Source: Paludibacteraceae bacterium
GTDB lineage: Bacteria > Bacteroidota > Bacteroidia > Bacteroidales > Paludibacteraceae
DNA: 64,000 bases
Direction: 5' to 3'
NCBI GenBank assembly: GCA_017387515.1
Contig: JAFOFC010000011.1
Span: 1 to 64,000, forward strand
Each line of letters begins with the position of its first letter. Positions within the stretch are counted from its first letter, which is position 1. A program made the translations under genes and the position numbers. This document shows, in pieces, positions 63,091 to 64,000 of the stretch. Below the pieces are notes generated by a model, which saw nothing but the letters and a program-made list of their open reading frames with translations, did no database searches and was not told the origin of the DNA.

Positions 63091-64000
63091 TCGTCTTTCT
63101 TACTCAAGTCAAACAACGATTTTTTTTCTTCGTCGGTTAGGTTTTGGTAGCCCGATTTTTTTATTTTTTCTAATATTTGGTCGATGCGTTCTTGGCGGAG
63201 TTTTTCGCGCTCTTTTTGCTTTTTATTCCATTGGGCATCGCTCATGTTTTGGGTATTGTCTACGGTAACTTTTATTTTCTTTTTGGATGCTCCCCAACCT
63301 TTAAAAGATGGCATGTGGTAATGATTGGCCAACCAATCTAATGCTTTAGTGATGGGTTTGCTAAGGTCTTTTCCGTTGGCATAACAGTATCCAAACAATA
63401 GCCCCATAAAGGCCCCGCCTAAATGTGCCATCGAACCGCCCGAGTTAACCGATCCTAACCCAATTAAATCAAGGGCAAGAAAGGCCCAACCTACGTATTT
63501 TAATTTTACGTTGCCCACTAGCGCCAATTGTACTTGGCTGTTGGGGGAATAACCTACGGTAGCAAATAAAATAGCCATAACAGAGGCCGATGCGCCTAGT
63601 AGGTATGCTTCTGCTTGGTAAGAAGCAAAGTAAGGTAGTAAATTATAGCCCATTACATACAAGGCTGCTCCGGCTAAACCACCCCAAATATACGCGGCAA
63701 CTAGTTGTTTTTGGTTGTAGTAGCACAGAAATAATTTGCCTAAATAGTGTAAGGCAATTAGGTTAAAAATGGCATGCGCAAAATGGCTATGCAAAAACAT
63801 GTAGGTAATGATAGACCAAGGTTGTTGTAATAAATTGGGTAGGCTAGCTGGCATTTCTAGGTAATTTACCCAATGGGTGGGAAATTTTAAAATGGTACAG
63901 ACTAGTAGTGCCAATTTGATAATAACAAAGACGCCTGCATTGATGTAGATAAGGCGGGTTAAAAAATTACCTGCCTTAAAGCTGTCTTTTATTTTGTTCA
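63087..64000 (-). CDS. Rhomboid family intramembrane protease (5' end just outside)
   Basis: At least 304 residues. It has six or so membrane helices, the catalytic serine in GASASVMAI and the catalytic histidine in SMAHLGGAFMG, so the Ser-His dyad is intact. A charged C-terminal tail of about 75 residues follows. The frame is open to the end of the window and reads NKIKDSFKAGNFLTRLIYIN upstream. The last two bases of the window are TG on this strand, so the start ATG would need one more base at 64001. Its 3' end overlaps the EEP gene by 4 nt. Confidence 0.9.
   Translation of the reverse strand, partial: NKIKDSFKAGNFLTRLIYINAGVFVIIKLALLVCTILKFPTHWVNYLEMPASLPNLLQQPWSIITYMFLHSHFAHAIFNLIALHYLGKLFLCYYNQKQLVAAYIWGGLAGAALYVMGYNLLPYFASYQAEAYLLGASASVMAILFATVGYSPNSQVQLALVGNVKLKYVGWAFLALDLIGLGSVNSGGSMAHLGGAFMGLLFGYCYANGKDLSKPITKALDWLANHYHMPSFKGWGASKKKIKVTVDNTQNMSDAQWNKKQKEREKLRQERIDQILEKIKKSGYQNLTDEEKKSLFDLSKKDE

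Overview
The window looks like chromosomal DNA of a Bacteroidota bacterium, most likely order Bacteroidales. The signs are: secreted proteins with type IX secretion (T9SS) sorting domains of both the type A and type B classes; many promoters with a -7 element TAnnTTTG and a -33 TTG/TTTG about 19-20 nt upstream; few Shine-Dalgarno sequences; a tmRNA whose tag is GNNNYALAA; and many close relatives of Bacteroides/Porphyromonas families (YccF, BT0820-like phosphatase, DUF2490). The genus cannot be told from the sequence alone. No rRNA, tRNA or CRISPR array was seen.

Layout. 1-2768: a complete-looking IS21-family element (istB, istA, multiple terminal repeats) that has cut a YdeI-like gene. 2952-9146: an SDR oxidoreductase, an XRE regulator paired with an unusual DinD-RhuM fusion, a secreted two-repeat protein, a PPOX/NimA-like gene with an in-frame stop, a YqhD-like alcohol dehydrogenase and a Bcp peroxiredoxin. 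9298-16592: an accessory stretch of gene fragments, small cysteine-rich proteins, a DUF234 ATPase, a HIRAN protein, an ADP-ribosylglycohydrolase, an AlbA_2 ATP-binding protein and a T5orf172 (GIY-YIG-like) protein. It has duplicated 3' gene ends as direct repeats and a shared operator-like palindrome (CTGTA-N11-TACAG) in front of two of the genes. 16629-24016: sugar acetyltransferase, GNAT, sbcD-sbcC, a split ThrE-type exporter and DUF2490.

24104-34654: a three-gene operon of secreted proteins ending in a type B sorting domain, YccF, patatin, 5'-nucleotidase, a dicarboxylate/amino-acid symporter with a lipoprotein, and a MATE pump. 34798-38920: YjdM zinc-ribbon protein, then a defence-like pair (DUF262/DUF1524 GmrSD-type nuclease and a second AlbA_2 protein) bracketed by four copies of a 21-nt repeat. 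39197-48192: dnaK behind a sigma-54-like promoter, an S9-family protein that seems to have lost its catalytic serine, a nucleotidyltransferase and a 1240-residue T9SS cargo. 48624-49019: tmRNA on the minus strand.

49128-64000: mostly housekeeping genes: RNase Y, a ZapA pair, L19, alkaline phosphatase, MerR, M23 peptidase, NUC1 nuclease, an SLC45-like MFS transporter, EngB with an SSS symporter, RecR, a BT0820-like phosphatase, GNAT, PurE, an EEP-family protein and a rhomboid whose start lies one base beyond the window. Several intergenic gaps carry short hairpins and micro-repeats. Two homologous copies on either side of engB-SSS share a stem with a compensatory base-pair change.

The best candidates for an undescribed system are the 10.5-16 kb stress/defence-like cluster with its common operator and duplicated gene ends, the XRE + DinD-RhuM pair, and the repeat-bracketed GmrSD-like gene. 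None can be proven functional from sequence alone.
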